From NCBI GenBank assembly GCA_028023455.1, contig JAQFVV010006309.1:4158096-4222095 (forward strand): 64,000 bases of DNA, read 5' to 3'. Positions 34,193 to 46,994 of this stretch are shown here, piece after piece. Both the position numbers and the translations under genes were made by a program. Position 1 is the stretch's first letter. Each line of letters opens with the position of its first letter. A model generated the notes under the pieces. That model had not been told where the DNA came from, did not search any database, and saw only the letters and a program-made list of their open reading frames with translations. Origin of the DNA: Epiperipatus broadwayi (Eukaryota; Onychophora; Udeonychophora; Euonychophora; Peripatidae).

Positions 34193-37100
34193 CGTTAAGC
34201 ATTATTTCACTTATTATTTAAATAAAAAGTAAATTTGAATGTGTAGGTAAACATTTGTTAGAACTATATTATGAAGCAAAGAAAAAAGAAAAAAAGATGA
34301 TGACACAACTTGAAAAGCTAAAACAAATTTTGTGTGAATATTTACAGCTTTGAAATAATGTTAGACTATAAATGAATCAGTGAAGTTTTGGAAATTACTC
34401 AAAAACACTGTATCATTTAAGATATCCTAAAATATATAAAATATCAGCAATAAAAGAGATTGAATGATCTCTTATACTGAGAAAGAAAGTGTTTTTTTAA
34501 TGATTTGATGTAGATAATGAATAACAAAGATGCTAATGAAAAATCTTGAAATATGTATCTTTGTAAAACAAATGGTTTTGAAATAAACATATAATTTTGA
34601 AAAGTTATATGATCCAATTGATAAGATTGCTAAAAACCAATCAATTAATAAGATAGTTTTTATAGCTTTAGATCTGTATGGACTATGATAAAATCACTAC
34701 TTTTATGTTTTTTAATAAGACATTTAAAAATATTTAATCCCATTATGAGAGGATAAAATAAAGAATGAGGTTATGCAGAATGAGATGAAAGGATATTCTG
34801 ATTGATATCTATAAATAATAATGGACATAAATTATTAATATGAGTATGTATTGTTAATGAATTTTACCATAGAAAGAATAGAACAGTGATATAAAAATCA
34901 GATAAAAGAATGTGGTATTAATACACAACTGAGTAAAGAAGCTATAAGAATGTTATAGCCATTGTAAGTAACTGCCAACATATGTTGACTTACATGTTTA
35001 TTTACATTTTTTCTGAAAATATTGTAACAAAAAATTTAAAAAAAAAACCTCATATGTGTATGACATCTTATCCACCAATGAAACTCATATATATGTGTAT
35101 GACATCTTATCCATCAATGATGAGGTTTGATTCATATAATAACTGCATTTTTTGGTTTTACAATCATTACAATGGCATTCATCTAATACATTTATCATCA
35201 AACTAACAGTGACAATAGCTAGATATTAATTTACTGACCAATACTAAATGTCTAGTTGGGCTCACTGGATTCAGTATCAAACCTCAGATTTTGACACAGC
35301 AAATGGATGAAATAACAAACATTATGAGACCAAAAGCTTGAACTATATTGGTAGATAAAATGTTTAGTAAATAAACATCTGATATATGAATAATGATCAT
35401 TATAGTAAAGTTTATAATAAGTTTCATTAAATTTTTAAAGTTAATCTGCTGTGACATCTTGATTTAATGACTGAAAAAATAATCTGTCTCTATTTACAGC
35501 AATTTAACAAAAGACATTTCTGAATCTACATGTAATATTTGTTAGTATTATGGATATCATCAACCAATTATATATTTAAATGCTTTGAAAGCTGCATGCA
35601 CTAGTGATGACTTAATTGAACATGAACTAGGCAAGTACATGTGGGAAAAGTGAACAATTGGTGAAGAAATTATTAATGCAATCAGATTTGAAATAATGTA
35701 ATTGGAGTTGTGGATGCATAGCTTTTATTAAAAAAATTATCAAAAAATGATAGACAAAGCTATCTCACAATATGAAGAAACATAAGTATGATAGAGAAAA
35801 ATGTATTTTGACTGAAAAATGATATGACAAAAAGAAAAGATCAGCGAAGGATAAACTTGGATTTTTTGTAAACAAATTATAGCCACTTTTAAAATTGCTA
35901 TTAAAATTCAAGCATAGGACATCTTTTGCTGCCCTATGAGTTTATATATTTGATTCTAAATGAGGAATAGATATCTATTAAGAAAATCCATAAAGGCACT
36001 CAAAAACTGTGGGATTAATTATATAAGAGATTTGTAGCACTAATTTTGTATTAAATAATTAGATTCAGTTGCTCGGGGTGTTATGTGACTTTTAATGCAC
36101 ATTCTAAAAAATATTGTCACTTCTTGCATTGAACAATTATTTATTTAATAAAGAGAACGCAATATCATGATAGAAAGAACAAAGTATAATATAATATTTC
36201 AGCTCCATTGAACAAATAGTTATCTATGTCATAGTCCTGAATTAAATGTTTTACATGTCTTACTACATTATGGCATTTTGATCTTGAAAATTACCTGAAC
36301 CAATTTTAAGAGCATCTTGGCACTGATTTTTACCTTTTTCCAGAATATCTTTTTCCTGATTAAATTTGCATTATAATTTGCAAATTTGCATTAAATTTGC
36401 ATTATAATTTGGGAAAATAATATCAGAATTGGAATTATTAAAAATGGCTATAGGCTAAGATGAATAAGATATTTGTAATATTCAATCAATCAAAGAATTT
36501 CTTGCCAAACTATTTATACAAGATTCTGGTTCAATGTCTTAATGGCATATCAGTTGCAGATAGCCAATTTGAGAAGTTTGGTTTATGAATCACACAGGTT
36601 GTGGCAATGAGGATGAATTTATGGCAACAATGGTGCATGATTATAGAAGAACTTTTTCAGTACAAAAACATCTATTATATTAGAATCATATTCAAAGATG
36701 GCAATCCAACATCACATGCCCTAGTCTATATACATAAAATAGATATGAGAACTTATCATTATTAGTAATTCAAGCATAATGAAAAGTTTTCTTTCATATT
36801 TGATGCAACTTACCATTTTTCTAATGAAAAACATACAATGTAATTTCAATATTATTACTTTTGATATGTTTTCCAGTTGGAATACCAACCAATGTGGCAT
36901 TAAACAATGTTTTCTGTTAAAATATAGTGAAGTATAAATCACTCTGCTGGAGATAATAATTGGCCTTTTTTGAACTATAATAAACTTTATTAGAGTCAAA
37001 TAATTTAAAAACTTCTTCAACTACTTTTCCTTGCTAATTACACACATCCAATGACATTATTTTCTTTAACATTTTTGATAACTATGTGGAGACTGCTTAT

Positions 37101-38930
37101 TAGTTCTTTAATAGTTTTGATTAAGCTGAAGTTATCTATGGAATATAATGGAATGACTTTCAGATATGAGGATTAAAATTTAAAGCAGTAACTGATCAAA
37201 TATATTTGTTATTGCTTTTTGATGATGACATGCTGGTTGATAAAAATCTAGTCACTATTTTCAATGCAAATAATCTTTTTTTGCTCTTTCTTTCATTCTC
37301 TTTCTATTTTCTTTTTACTTTTCTGCCTGTAGTCTCTTCAGTGTATGGCTCAGTTGTCATGAGTCTTTTATGCCATTGATCAGGGAATTACATATATAGG
37401 AAACATTATTTCTATTTTTAATTATTTTCACAATTCTAAACATTTTTTTCTTTCAAGGGTGGCAGCTTTGGCATTGAAAAAGTAATGATGAATATTTAGC
37501 ATACTGGGAATCCATATTTATGATTTTGCATGAGACAGGTCATTCATAATGTACGCTCTGAAACTGGATTTGTAACAGGAAATTAACTTAGTGATTAGGT
37601 GATCCTATTTTCTGCCTATCATAAGTGTAGAAGAATATAGAAAAGATGACATCTGATAAGACTTTCATTACTGGCAGATTGCTTATTAAAACAAAATAAG
37701 TTAAATGCTCAGAAGTTCATAGAAAGTTTGAGCATTCTAAGTGACAAAACTTGCTGCAATCCATAGATCTTGAATTTCAGTCTGTCGTTCTATCATTAAA
37801 TCAAATCACATAGGAAAGCTCATTAAAGCAGTAGAAATAGTTTCAACATCAATAATGCATTAAGATAGTGGTAATAATAAAAATAAGTATTTTTTCTAAG
37901 CACAGGTGTATAGAAAAGATTTTTTGAACATTTCGAAAACTGATTGGAGGAAGGCACTTCTAGTTAAAGAGTTGTTAAGTTTTAAAATTAATATCACTGC
38001 TCCTAGCAAAACTTTTCTAGAAAAGTTCATCAAATAAAGAAATGATCCAAGATAGTAACTTCACTGAGAAGCCTAACTTGGTATCTTCTGTTCAAAAAAT
38101 TCTTAGCTTAACCAATGATAAACTAATTGTGACTAAGTTTAACAAGTTTATTATATATAAATGGAAAGCTATCTTTGATGCTCAGGTATTATTTTACTGC
38201 TCGAAAGTCACACTCATTACTGCTTTTCAGAATATATATATAGTAAACATATAAATGACAAATGTTTTGATAAATTATAAGGCAACAGATTTCTACAGCA
38301 TGTGTTCTAAAATCTGTTGCATTTTTATAAAGTTAATAAGCAATATAAAATTTTATTATATTTTAAAATTTGAAATACTGTTCCAATTACAAACATGGCA
38401 TTCATTGAAAATTAAATATACTAATATTTCTTTATAATAAATATGTGTGTGCGTGCGATGCTTAAAAAGACAAATAAATTAAAACAATTGCATATAATGA
38501 TTTATATTCTTCTCTCAAAAGTATTCAGAAATGTTAAAGCAAAATATATATAAAAAGAAAGCAATTAAAATGACATATGGCCACGTTTTTTTTTTTTTTT
38601 GTTTTTGTTTTAAAAAAAGCATATGTTCTTTTTTTTTTTAAAAAAAAAAAAAAGGAAAAAAACTAAATAAATATCCCAGAAATTGTTTCTAAGAATTAGT
38701 TGTGAAAAATGATCATGCGGGCTTTTCTACTATTTTTTTCTTTTCAGAATACTATTTTTTCCTAAAATAATTAATGAATAAGAGATCACCATCTCCGGCT
38801 TTATAAAAAATAGTGCTTAGAGATAATCCTCTAAAAAAAGGTAATGATTAAAAAGCTAGAAAAAAGGAATAATTTTTATATGCATAAAATATAGTAGGAA
38901 TAAAATAAAACTTCAGCAATATAATTTTAT
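34193..38930. other. AT-rich DNA without recognised genes; short local repeats
   Basis: I looked for transposase or polyprotein remnants across 34.2-38.4 kb on both strands and recognised none. Composition is slightly less AT-simple at 35.2-37.9 kb, which could be a decayed coding element. Two local repeats are clear: a 39-bp tandem pair at 35052-35129 (ATATGTGTATGACATCTTAT) and an AAATTTGCATTATAATTTG repeat at about 36363-36412. Poly-T/A blocks occupy 38587-38660. Confidence 0.4.
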
Positions 38931-38933
38931 TGA

Positions 38934-39349
38934 TGCAGTAATGTACATAAAAAATGCCCGCACTCATTAAAAATTAACAGGAACCAGATATTATCTTATC
39001 TTAGATCGGATTGAGTATTTATCGCCAAGAACCAATATGTGTATTATTAGACAGTACATTAGCCAATGGCTAAAATAGACCAATAGGCAATGATGCTCAC
39101 TCAATCTGAATGTTTACAGTCTGGATTGGGATCTGTCAATAAATAGCGAGTGTACTAAAATAGGATTGTTAATGGGTTATCTACAAGAATGTAGAATGCG
39201 TTATAATTATGGACTAATAATAACTTCTAAGCTTTCCATGCTCTGATAATCTGTGGATTATTTTCAAGAGATTTATATATGTTATGCGACTCATACCCTC
39301 ATATGCATGATCACGAGTTATTGTATGCAGTTAGAACATAGCAATTGCA
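38934..39349 (+). repeat. 5' LTR of the Mag-like Ty3/Gypsy element
   Basis: About 416 bp matching 43124-43537 in direct orientation, from TGCAG/TGCAT at the left through TGTACATAAAAAATG, AGATCGGATT and CAATCTGAATGTTTACAGTCTGG to ATAGCAA at the right. In the first ~225 bp I count about 20 differences, so roughly 8% divergence. The exact 3' boundary is uncertain by about 8 bp, and I found no convincing target duplication. Confidence 0.75.
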
Positions 39350-39664
39350 ACAGTTGAACAGGTTAGAAAATAAATTTCAAACAGTTATTATTGTCAGAGC
39401 ACAAATAATCAATAAAAACCAGACTAGCTAAGTCATAGTAAGGAATATGGCTACAGGCCAATTAGGAATAGGTGAATTCAATGTAAATAATCCCTCCGAA
39501 TAGCCCATATATACAAAACATACAGAGAAATATTTTATAGCTAATAAAACTAAGGATGATATAACCAAAATTGCCACATTACTTCTTTTTGGAGGACCAA
39601 GAATAAATGAGGTCACAAACCTTATAGTAAATTACTTAAACGATTTAATAATCCATTTTATCCC

Positions 39665-40160
39665 AGAGCCATCTAAACACATATCTCACCTATATTTGTA
39701 GAATAGATGGCAAGTGAGGGGGGGAAATTGTAGAGATTTTGACATTGCCTTGAGAGACTTGGCAAGAGATTGTGCATATGGAGAGTACTTAGAAAAAGCA
39801 TTGTTGGAACAGTTCTTATGGGGAATGAGTGACGACAGATTCTGATAGCAGTTATTAGCTATCTCAGACCTAACAAATTCTGAGGCCGTAAAAAGCACAA
39901 TCTACAAGTTAGTTTAAGTAATGCTAATGAATTCCAACAAGCAAATATAGATAGCAGTAAACAAACAACAATCAACAAGACAACCAAGGTAGAAGACTCA
40001 CCAAACAAAAAAAGGGAATGTTATCACTGGGGAAATGTTGGACATTTTTCATGCAATGCAAATGGAAAAGTGCTATATATAACAACAGCAAAAAAAATTG
40101 TCCACCTAGCAAAAGTCTGCCACACTAAGGGTGTATTAAATTGTGCTAAAAAAGCTGCTG
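39665..40160 (+). pseudogene. gag remnant (capsid end and zinc knuckle)
   Basis: The reading FDIALRDLARDCAYGEYLEK...LEQFLWGMSDDRF (about 39735-39843) is the conserved end of a Gypsy-type gag. It is broken by TGA TAG (39843-39848), then resumes. A degenerate knuckle, CYHWGNVGHFSC (about 40018-40054), has Trp where the second Cys belongs. A further KVCHTKG follows. A poly-G tract near 39719-39723 lies just upstream of the conserved part. Confidence 0.65.
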
Positions 40161-40230
40161 GAAAAAAATTTCAAAAACCAAAAAAATTAATAGAAATAAA
40201 TAAAGCAGAGATAAAAATGAACAGCAAATA

Positions 40231-40479
40231 ATGTTGGTGGTTAAAATATGCAATAATCCCATACAAATGAAAATAGATAGTGGTGCCACCATAATATCAC
40301 AGAAGGACTGGTCTGAGGTAAAAAGAAAAATTAATTACCAACTAAGAATAGACAAAAGAGATCTAAAAGCAAAAGATGCAAATGGAAATCCCATCATGAT
40401 TGTTGGAGTAGTAAAAGTACTGGTAGCTATAAATAGCTGCCGAGAAAAACTAAACCTATATATAGTTAAAGAAATATAG
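40231..40479 (+). pseudogene. Retropepsin-like aspartic protease remnant
   Basis: The frame carries a DSGAT active-site motif (residues 17-21 after the ATG; MKIDSGATIIS). It is followed by KDANGNPIMIVGVVKVLVAI, matching the flap and C-terminal strands of Gypsy proteases. It ends at a stop (40477) before the RT region. Position between gag and RT is as expected for Ty3/Gypsy. Confidence 0.7.
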
Positions 40480-40544
40480 GTCCCATAATAGGCACGAAAT
40501 GGTTTACACCATTAGACATAAAAATATGCATAGTAAATAAAATT

Positions 40545-41330
40545 AATATAAAAAACAAGATAAAGGCTAATTTTCCTAAACTGTTCACAGAAGAGCAAGG
40601 TAAAATCAATACTAAACTTGTTGAAATTGAGCTCTGTGAAGGTGCAAAATCTATCCATTTCAAGCCAGGAAAAATACTGTTTGCACAGAAACTACAGGTT
40701 GAAGAGGCATTAGACACACCTATAGTAGTAAATGAAGTAGGCTGGAGCAATCCATATATGTTGGGACTACAGAATAACTGACAATAAGTGCATAACAAAA
40801 AATCCATATCTTGTACCAAATGTTAGAGAGATACTAACTGGCATTGATGGAGCAAGATATTTTGCAAAGCTGGATTTAAATGCAGCTTTTCATCAAGTAC
40901 CAGTGTCAGAAAAAATAGCTGCAATTTTAAATATAACAACTCATAAAGGATTGTATAAATACAATTATTTGCAGTTTGTTGTAATAATTTCCCCGAATGT
41001 ATTCCAAGCAAAGATCAACACATTATTAGGATTGGAGAGAGTAACACCTTTTTTGATGACATCTGTGTAACAGCTGATTCAGGTATGTGAAAGGTTACAA
41101 ACATTTGGAACAAAACTTAACCAGAAAAAGTGTATTTAGAACACAAACAGAAATTAAATTTTTAGGCCATATTATTTCAAGCGCCGGAATCAGACCTGAC
41201 CTGGAAAAAATTAAAGAACCTCAAGCTTTCTTGGGACTGATTAATTTTTTTGAAATTTTTCTAAAAAGAAAAAGCACATGTAGCTGCTCCTTTTTAAGAT
41301 TTACTTCAGAAAAATCAGTGATAGAAATGG
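40545..41330 (+). pseudogene. Reverse transcriptase remnant, frameshifted
   Basis: Conserved RT blocks appear in changing frames. HFKPGKILFAQKLQVEEAL is at ~40657, DYRITDNKCITKNPY near 40768, then YFAKLDLNAAFHQVPVSEK (40859-40915) containing the first catalytic Asp. The YxDD box survives as FFDDI near 41049-41063, but a frameshift just before it puts it out of frame with the upstream part. FLGHIISSAGIRPD and the RT thumb follow at 41157-41240. Several indels make it non-functional. Confidence 0.75.
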
Positions 41331-41336
41331 ACAGAA

Positions 41337-41687
41337 ATGCAAGAGGGTGCTTTTCAAAAAACCAAGGCATTGCTTACATCAACTCATTTACTGGTTCTTT
41401 ATAACAATAACCTAGAAGTGATATTAATAACTGACACATCTGATTATGGCATGGGAGCAGTGCTTAGTCATCCATCACAGAATGTGGAACACCCTACAGC
41501 TTTTATGTCTAGAATGTTAATGAAGGCTGAAAGAAACTACTGTCAACTGGACAAAGAGATATTAGATATAGTAGCAGCAGTTTGGAAATTCCATCAATAT
41601 ATTTACAGTCATTCTTTTAAAATAATAATTGATCATTGCCCATTATTGAGAATTTTTGACAATAAAAACACTGCTCCTAACCACTGA
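41337..41687 (+). pseudogene. RNase H remnant
   Basis: The frame reads VILITDTSDYGMGAVLSH (first Asp), AERNYCQLDKEILDIVAAVWKFHQYIYSH (Glu) and FKIIIDHCPLLRIF (Asp). This is the D-E-D order of Gypsy RNase H, with the conserved TDHxPL appearing as IDHCPL. It terminates at a TGA (41685) shortly after NKNTAPNH. Confidence 0.75.
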
Positions 41688-41856
41688 AGTTCCCATATGA
41701 TTCACTGATACAATTTTTTATCAGCATATGATTATGACCTAATCTATCTGAAAGATAGCAAATAAAACATGCAGACATGTTATCTCATATACCAGATTCA
41801 CAGAAAAAACTGATAATGAGGTAGAAATATGTTATATAGACCACTAGGAGACTAAA

Positions 41857-42470
41857 ATGATAAATAGTGCAACTATTGCTAAGTGGACACAAGGGATGAC
41901 AGTATACCAGATAGTAATCAACTGGATCAGAAAGGGATGGCTCAGCAAATGTCCTCATTATTTAAATAAATCTTTATGGAGTGTGCATGAACACCTATCA
42001 ATATCAAAGGGTTGCATTATACTGGGTGACAAAGTATTAGCACTGTCAGTAGGTCTCTCTAAAATATTGAAAATACTGCATCAAGGGAATGTGGGTGTAG
42101 TTAGAGCAAAAGCTTTAGCTGGCAGTTACATATATTTGCTAGGTATGGGAGTAGATATAAAAACATATATAAAAAAATTTAAGCCTTGTCAATCTACTGC
42201 AAAAGCACCTAAGAAAATGTTTACATGGAGCCATGTGCACATAAACCATGCAGGTCCAATAAATAGAAAAATGTTCTTTGTATTAATAGATGCTGGCTCC
42301 AGGTGAGCCAAATAAAAAAAATAGCAAGAAATACTAGTGCAGCAGAAACCATTCACATATTACAAAAAATATTTTCATGCCATGGTTCACCAGAAGTACT
42401 AGTCTCAGATAATAGACCTGGCTTTATTTCTGAAGAATTTAATATTCTTAGATGAGTGATGAATGAAACA
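41857..42470 (+). pseudogene. Integrase remnant
   Basis: The zinc-binding N-terminus is eroded. LHQGN has Asn for the second His, and KFKPCQ has lost the first Cys of CxxC. The core begins HINHAGPI, with Asn in place of the first catalytic Asp (normally HIDYAGP). The second Asp survives in LVSDNRPGF (about 42403-42429), after a stop at 42304. No clean third catalytic residue was found. Non-functional. Confidence 0.75.
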
Positions 42471-43123
42471 TATTTGTGCTCCTCTGTATCATCCAGAATC
42501 CAACCTGTTAGCTGAAAAACAGTGCAACAATTAAAGTTGATTTTAAATAAAAATAAACTATAAGGATATAGCTGAAGCATTAAACATGGCAATGCTATAT
42601 CAACAAATTACACCTACCACATTTACAGGAAAATTCCTTGCAGAAATATTGATGGGTAGGAAGTTATGCAAACACGTTGTCCATTCTTATATTGGACCAA
42701 GAAAAAAAAACAAAAATGGAAAAAATATTTATATTGTTGGAGAAAACATGGATATGTGACAGTCTGTGAAAGATATGGGTAGAAGCTCAAATAACTAAAA
42801 TTATTATGGACCAAATAGTCGAAGTGCAAGCAACAACAGGTGCATACTACTGTCAGCATATAAATCACATTCAGAAAAATTGAACAGAAGTAAACATAGA
42901 CTATGAGGGAAAATAATTCAGAACCAATGAGACACCTAGTGAACTCTGCACAGAAGATGAAGTCATGGAAGTTCCAGATGAACCTGTTGCACCACAGCCC
43001 TAAAGAAAGGCTACTGATTTTCAAGAAGTAGACGCTGCCGACATCATCATCCACTGGCATATTTAAGGGATTATGTATGTGACCCTAGAGAAGCATGCAC
43101 TTTTCAGGAGTAGGAAAGAGTAG

Positions 43124-43537
43124 TGCATTGTACATAAAAAATGTCCACAGTTATTAAAAATTAACAGAAACCAGATATTATCTTACCTTAGATCGGATTA
43201 AGTATTCATCGCCAAAAACTAATATGCATATTATTAGATAGTATGTTAGCCAATGGCTAAAATAGACCAATGGGCAATGTTGCTCACTCAATCTGAATGT
43301 TTACAGTCTGGATGGGGATCTGTCAATAAATAGCGAGTATACTAAAATAGGATTGTTAATAGGTTATCTACAAGAATGTAGAATGCGTTATAATTATGGA
43401 CTAATAATAACTTTAAGCTTTCCATGCTCTGATAGTCGGTGAATTATTTTCAAGAGATCTATATAAGTTATATAACACATACTCCTATAGGCCTGATCGC
43501 GCGTTATTATATGGAGTCAGAATATAGCAACTTCCAA
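43124..43537 (+). repeat. 3' LTR of the Mag-like Ty3/Gypsy element
   Basis: A direct repeat of 38934-39349. It begins TGCATTGTACATAAAAA right after the purine-rich tract and ends near ATAGCAACTTCCA. Differences from the 5' LTR are scattered and mostly transitions, typical of ageing after insertion. Confidence 0.75.
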
Positions 43538-43669
43538 TCATAAATCAAAATAAATTACACATTAGTTGTGAATTATAATACCACATGCAACAGGTTCTGC
43601 ATAAAATATTAATGACATAAGCATTAAAAAAATAAATAGTAAACATATAATAAAGTTTGAATCAATATA

Positions 43670-43935
43670 ATAAGTACCAGTTTTCATTAGTAATTCTTAA
43701 TCAAAAGGTAATTAGCCTTGACATATGCTCTTTAATTATGTTACTAACTCCCCAATATTTGGATTTGAGATGCATACTCATTATAACGTTAATGAGTTAC
43801 CAACCAATCTCTATCTTGCATTTAGGTTTGAGAGTGTTCAGCATATTCAGTATAACAACGGTAAGTTAGTAACATGATTAAACAGTGCATGTTGAAAGCT
43901 GATTACCTTCTGATTAAAAACTAATAATAAATTCG
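43670..43935. repeat. Fold-back repeat
   Basis: Left TTCATTAGTAATTCTTAATCAAAAGGTAATTAGC is mirrored by GCTGATTACCTTCTGATTAAAAACTAATAA (about 43899-43930). Pairing continues inward (AATTATGTTACTAACT with AGTTAGTAACATGATT). No coding capacity; no target duplication was found. Confidence 0.65.
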
Positions 43936-44629
43936 GTTCAATAACCTTTTTTTATTATGATTTTAAAATGAGTATATTTGTTTGATAAAACAAAAATAAA
44001 AATATTTTATAACTTTAAAATGGTTCATATATTCTTTAAAAATTTGTAATTTATAGGATAAATGGCGATCCAAAAAAATATGATAAACATTAAGTAAAAA
44101 AAAAAAAAAAATTATTCAATTCGTTTTTTTTTACACAGTTGAAGGTAAAAACATTAAGATTTTTTTTTTTTTTAAAAAAAGATAATTGAAAAAAAACAAA
44201 AAAAAAAGAATATTAGCTAATCCTAACAAAAGATAAATTTGAATATAAGAAATATGAAAGCATAAAGAAAATGATAAATAAGTATATGAGAGCAATTTTG
44301 GATAATGGATTTAAAATGATTAGATGGTAAATAGACTATAAATGTTTAAAATTATTGATACTGATATTAATGCTATATTCTAAGTAATTTACATTTTAAT
44401 TGCATTAAAGTCTATCCTTGTAAAAAAAAAAAAAAATCCAATATATAGTTTTGACTTTCTTTTCAAAAATTCAATCTTGAATAAGTTCCCCCTACATATC
44501 TCAAAGATTAAATAAAATTGGTCCCAATAGCTATGGACTCCTACATCACTGAATAAACTAATAAACAGTACAAAAGATCATGCTGCCCTCAGATCTCACC
44601 CCACAAATTGTATACAAGCTCAGCTGCAG
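43936..44629. other. AT-rich non-coding DNA
   Basis: Poly-A/T tracts at 44097-44112 and 44161-44190 dominate. No gene or RNA gene is seen. Confidence 0.5.
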
Positions 44630-44815
44630 CAATTCACAGAGGCAAAATTCTCCATACAGTATTGCCATTCAGTGCAAGCCAGAGTAATCAATGGATGCAG
44701 GAAGGTTTGTGCATAAAATCCCTATCTAATGCCTATCTATCCAATATCCCCATTTTGAATAACATAATTGTGTAAGCATAAAGAATGGTGATCATGTGAT
44801 GTTTGATGGCTGCAG
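44630..44815. repeat. TIR-A family repeat, partial copy
   Basis: GGCAAAATTCTCCATACAGTATTGCCATTCAGTGCAAGCCAGAGTAATCAATGGATGC is followed by AAAATCCCTATCTAATGCC and CCAATATCCCC. After a junction at about 44755 it switches to the opposite end (AAGCATAAAGAATGGTGATCATGTGATG). The interior is deleted. Confidence 0.7.
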
Positions 44816-46975
44816 TAATTCATTATAAAGTGCTATGTACTCCAGGTAGTCACGTGCAAACATTGCAATTAGGATGGCACAGCATAAATACCTATATAAC
44901 CAGGCTAAAGCTAACATGGAATACTTGTCTGTGTTCTTGGAACATGAGATGGAATATGATTACACCTTCGACTCACTGAGAACTAATATATGTTCACATC
45001 CAGACAAGAGAAAGTGCAAATTAAAGGCCATGATTTATTGTGAATAACTCCCATGTGATCAATAAAAAAATCATGCATATCATTATCAAAAAAATAGAAT
45101 ATGTAAATTAAATAATTACCTAATTGCTATCTGACCATAAAAATTGTGAAGCAGTCAATTTTAGCTTAAGATTGTGCTTCATGTTTCTACCTACTAACCT
45201 AAATTTAAACCCTTTATCCAATCCTGCTCCTTTTGTCATGTATATATATATATATATTATGTATATATTTGAGATGCGCACCTAGGTTATGAAATTTTAA
45301 CTTTTAAATTAACATTTTTATTATTATTAATTTTATGATTATTAATTCTTTTATTAAAATACATAGGTGTGGCTCAAATATATATATATAGAAGCAAAAT
45401 ACTAACAAAATATTGATTTTTGTGTAAATATTTTATTATATGTCATTTTTAAACTTTTTCTTTTTAAAGTACTCTTTCTATTAAACTGTATATTTTTATA
45501 GAATCCAATATGGAAGATGCTGCAGTAATTGTCTAAAAATAATTAAGGGTTGGAAGCACTATTGTTTTAATCTGGGGTAGGTATTTTTAATTAAAGTTTT
45601 ACTTAAAAGGGGATTAAGATTAGAGATACTTTTGTTAAAAACATGTTGTCAAATCTATTTCTAATCTGGAAATAGATTTGAATTTATTTTTGGACGTTAT
45701 CTTACTGTTGCATCTTCAAAAACAACTGATAAAAGAAAAAGTATAAAATGACTGAATTTTGAATCAGATTAGATTAGCTACTCTAGTGAAAATGATTGTT
45801 AACATCACAGTGAAACTTAAAATGATGTAGCAGTAAATCCACCACTCTTCAGCAGCCTCTGCCACTACTGTAATATCCTGCTGCCCTGAAATGAAGAAAG
45901 GTCTAAAAAGAACTTTAGAATGCTAATAGAAGTTTTCTGCCACCGAAGTACTTGCATTTCAATTGCCGTGCACATGCAACTACTAAATTGGACTCTTAAA
46001 ATTGCAAGGTAAATTATTTCCAAACTGCCACCATTGAAACTAAATCTAGCTTGATTAATTAATTTCGAATTCTACTAATCAAGATTTCTCATGTATTATT
46101 TAACTTTGCTTTTTATATAAATCTGTGAATGTAAATTTGCTCTCAAATGATTTCTTTATATCCAATCCTACCTCATATGCTCTTCACTTTCTTTAACATT
46201 AGTGCGGTCATTTATTTATATGTATTTATTATTTGATTTATATATCTGCTTGCTTATTATTAAAATGTCAATCTCAGAACATGGCAAGCTTAATTTCTAA
46301 AAACCTTTTCTTTCATTTTTTCTTCTAAACCTTCATGAAAAGGTTATTAACGTCCTCTTAAAATATATATATAATGCATTATAAATTAATATGTTCGCCA
46401 GTTTGTTTTTTTATGAGTCAACATTTTATGTTGGTTTATTATAAAAATATATTTGTTTAACTCTGGATTTTCTACCCGGAGAATCCAGAACTTTGGCTAA
46501 TTAACGCTTTGAAATCTTTTAAAATGTTTTGTTTTTATGCAATTCTGAAAGAGTGACCCACTAATTATTTTTTATAACTGCCAGTCTTATATTTTCCATA
46601 CTCTTAAAATTTCAAATATTGTATTTAAATATTCCAGTTATTATAAAATCAATAAAGGTGGGATTGATTTATTTTAAATAGCAGAAAAAGGGATGGGGGT
46701 AAATCTTAATGTTTCTTTTTACTAAATCAAATCTTAACGTATATTTTATTAATTTGAAATCTAAATCTTAATGTTTCTTTAGCTAAATAAAATCTTCAAG
46801 TATATTTTAGTAAATGAAATCTAAATTTCTATATATATATATTATAGTGGCATAGCATATTATTTGTCTAAATTATAGTACTCAAACAAGCATCATTTAT
46901 TTTAAAGCAGTAAAATTTATTCAATATTGTTAGCGACATGTATCATTACTGCGTTTCTGACATTTGGCTGATCTT
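44816..46975. other. Non-coding DNA with one very small inverted repeat
   Basis: A ~125-bp element at about 45260-45387 has ends TTTGAGATGCGCACCTA and TAGGTGTGGCTCAAA that are imperfect inverses next to TA repeats, possibly a tiny MITE. The rest (including the less AT-rich 45830-46000) has no recognised gene. Confidence 0.45.
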
Positions 46976-46994
46976 CGTGTTCTATATATATGTG

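Larger units (their letters stand above)
38934..43537 (+). mobile_element. Decayed Ty3/Gypsy LTR retrotransposon, Mag/K02A2.6-like, ~4.6 kb
   Basis: Paired direct LTRs of ~415 bp enclose a 3.8-kb interior with gag, zinc knuckle, protease, RT, RNase H and integrase remnants in that order, all on the plus strand. A purine-rich tract (about 43106-43123, AGGAGTAGGAAAGAGTAG) directly precedes the 3' LTR and fits a polypurine tract. Stops and frameshifts are spread throughout, so this copy is inactive. The integrase wording (HQGN...RAKALAGSYIYLLGM...CQSTAKAP...HINHAGPI) resembles K02A2.6/Mag-type proteins common in invertebrates. Confidence 0.85.

Noticed and set aside
42623-43060. 145-codon minus-strand open frame
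   Set aside because: It lies antisense to the decayed pol region of the Mag-like element and is rich in Phe, Cys and Tyr without a motif; a shadow frame.
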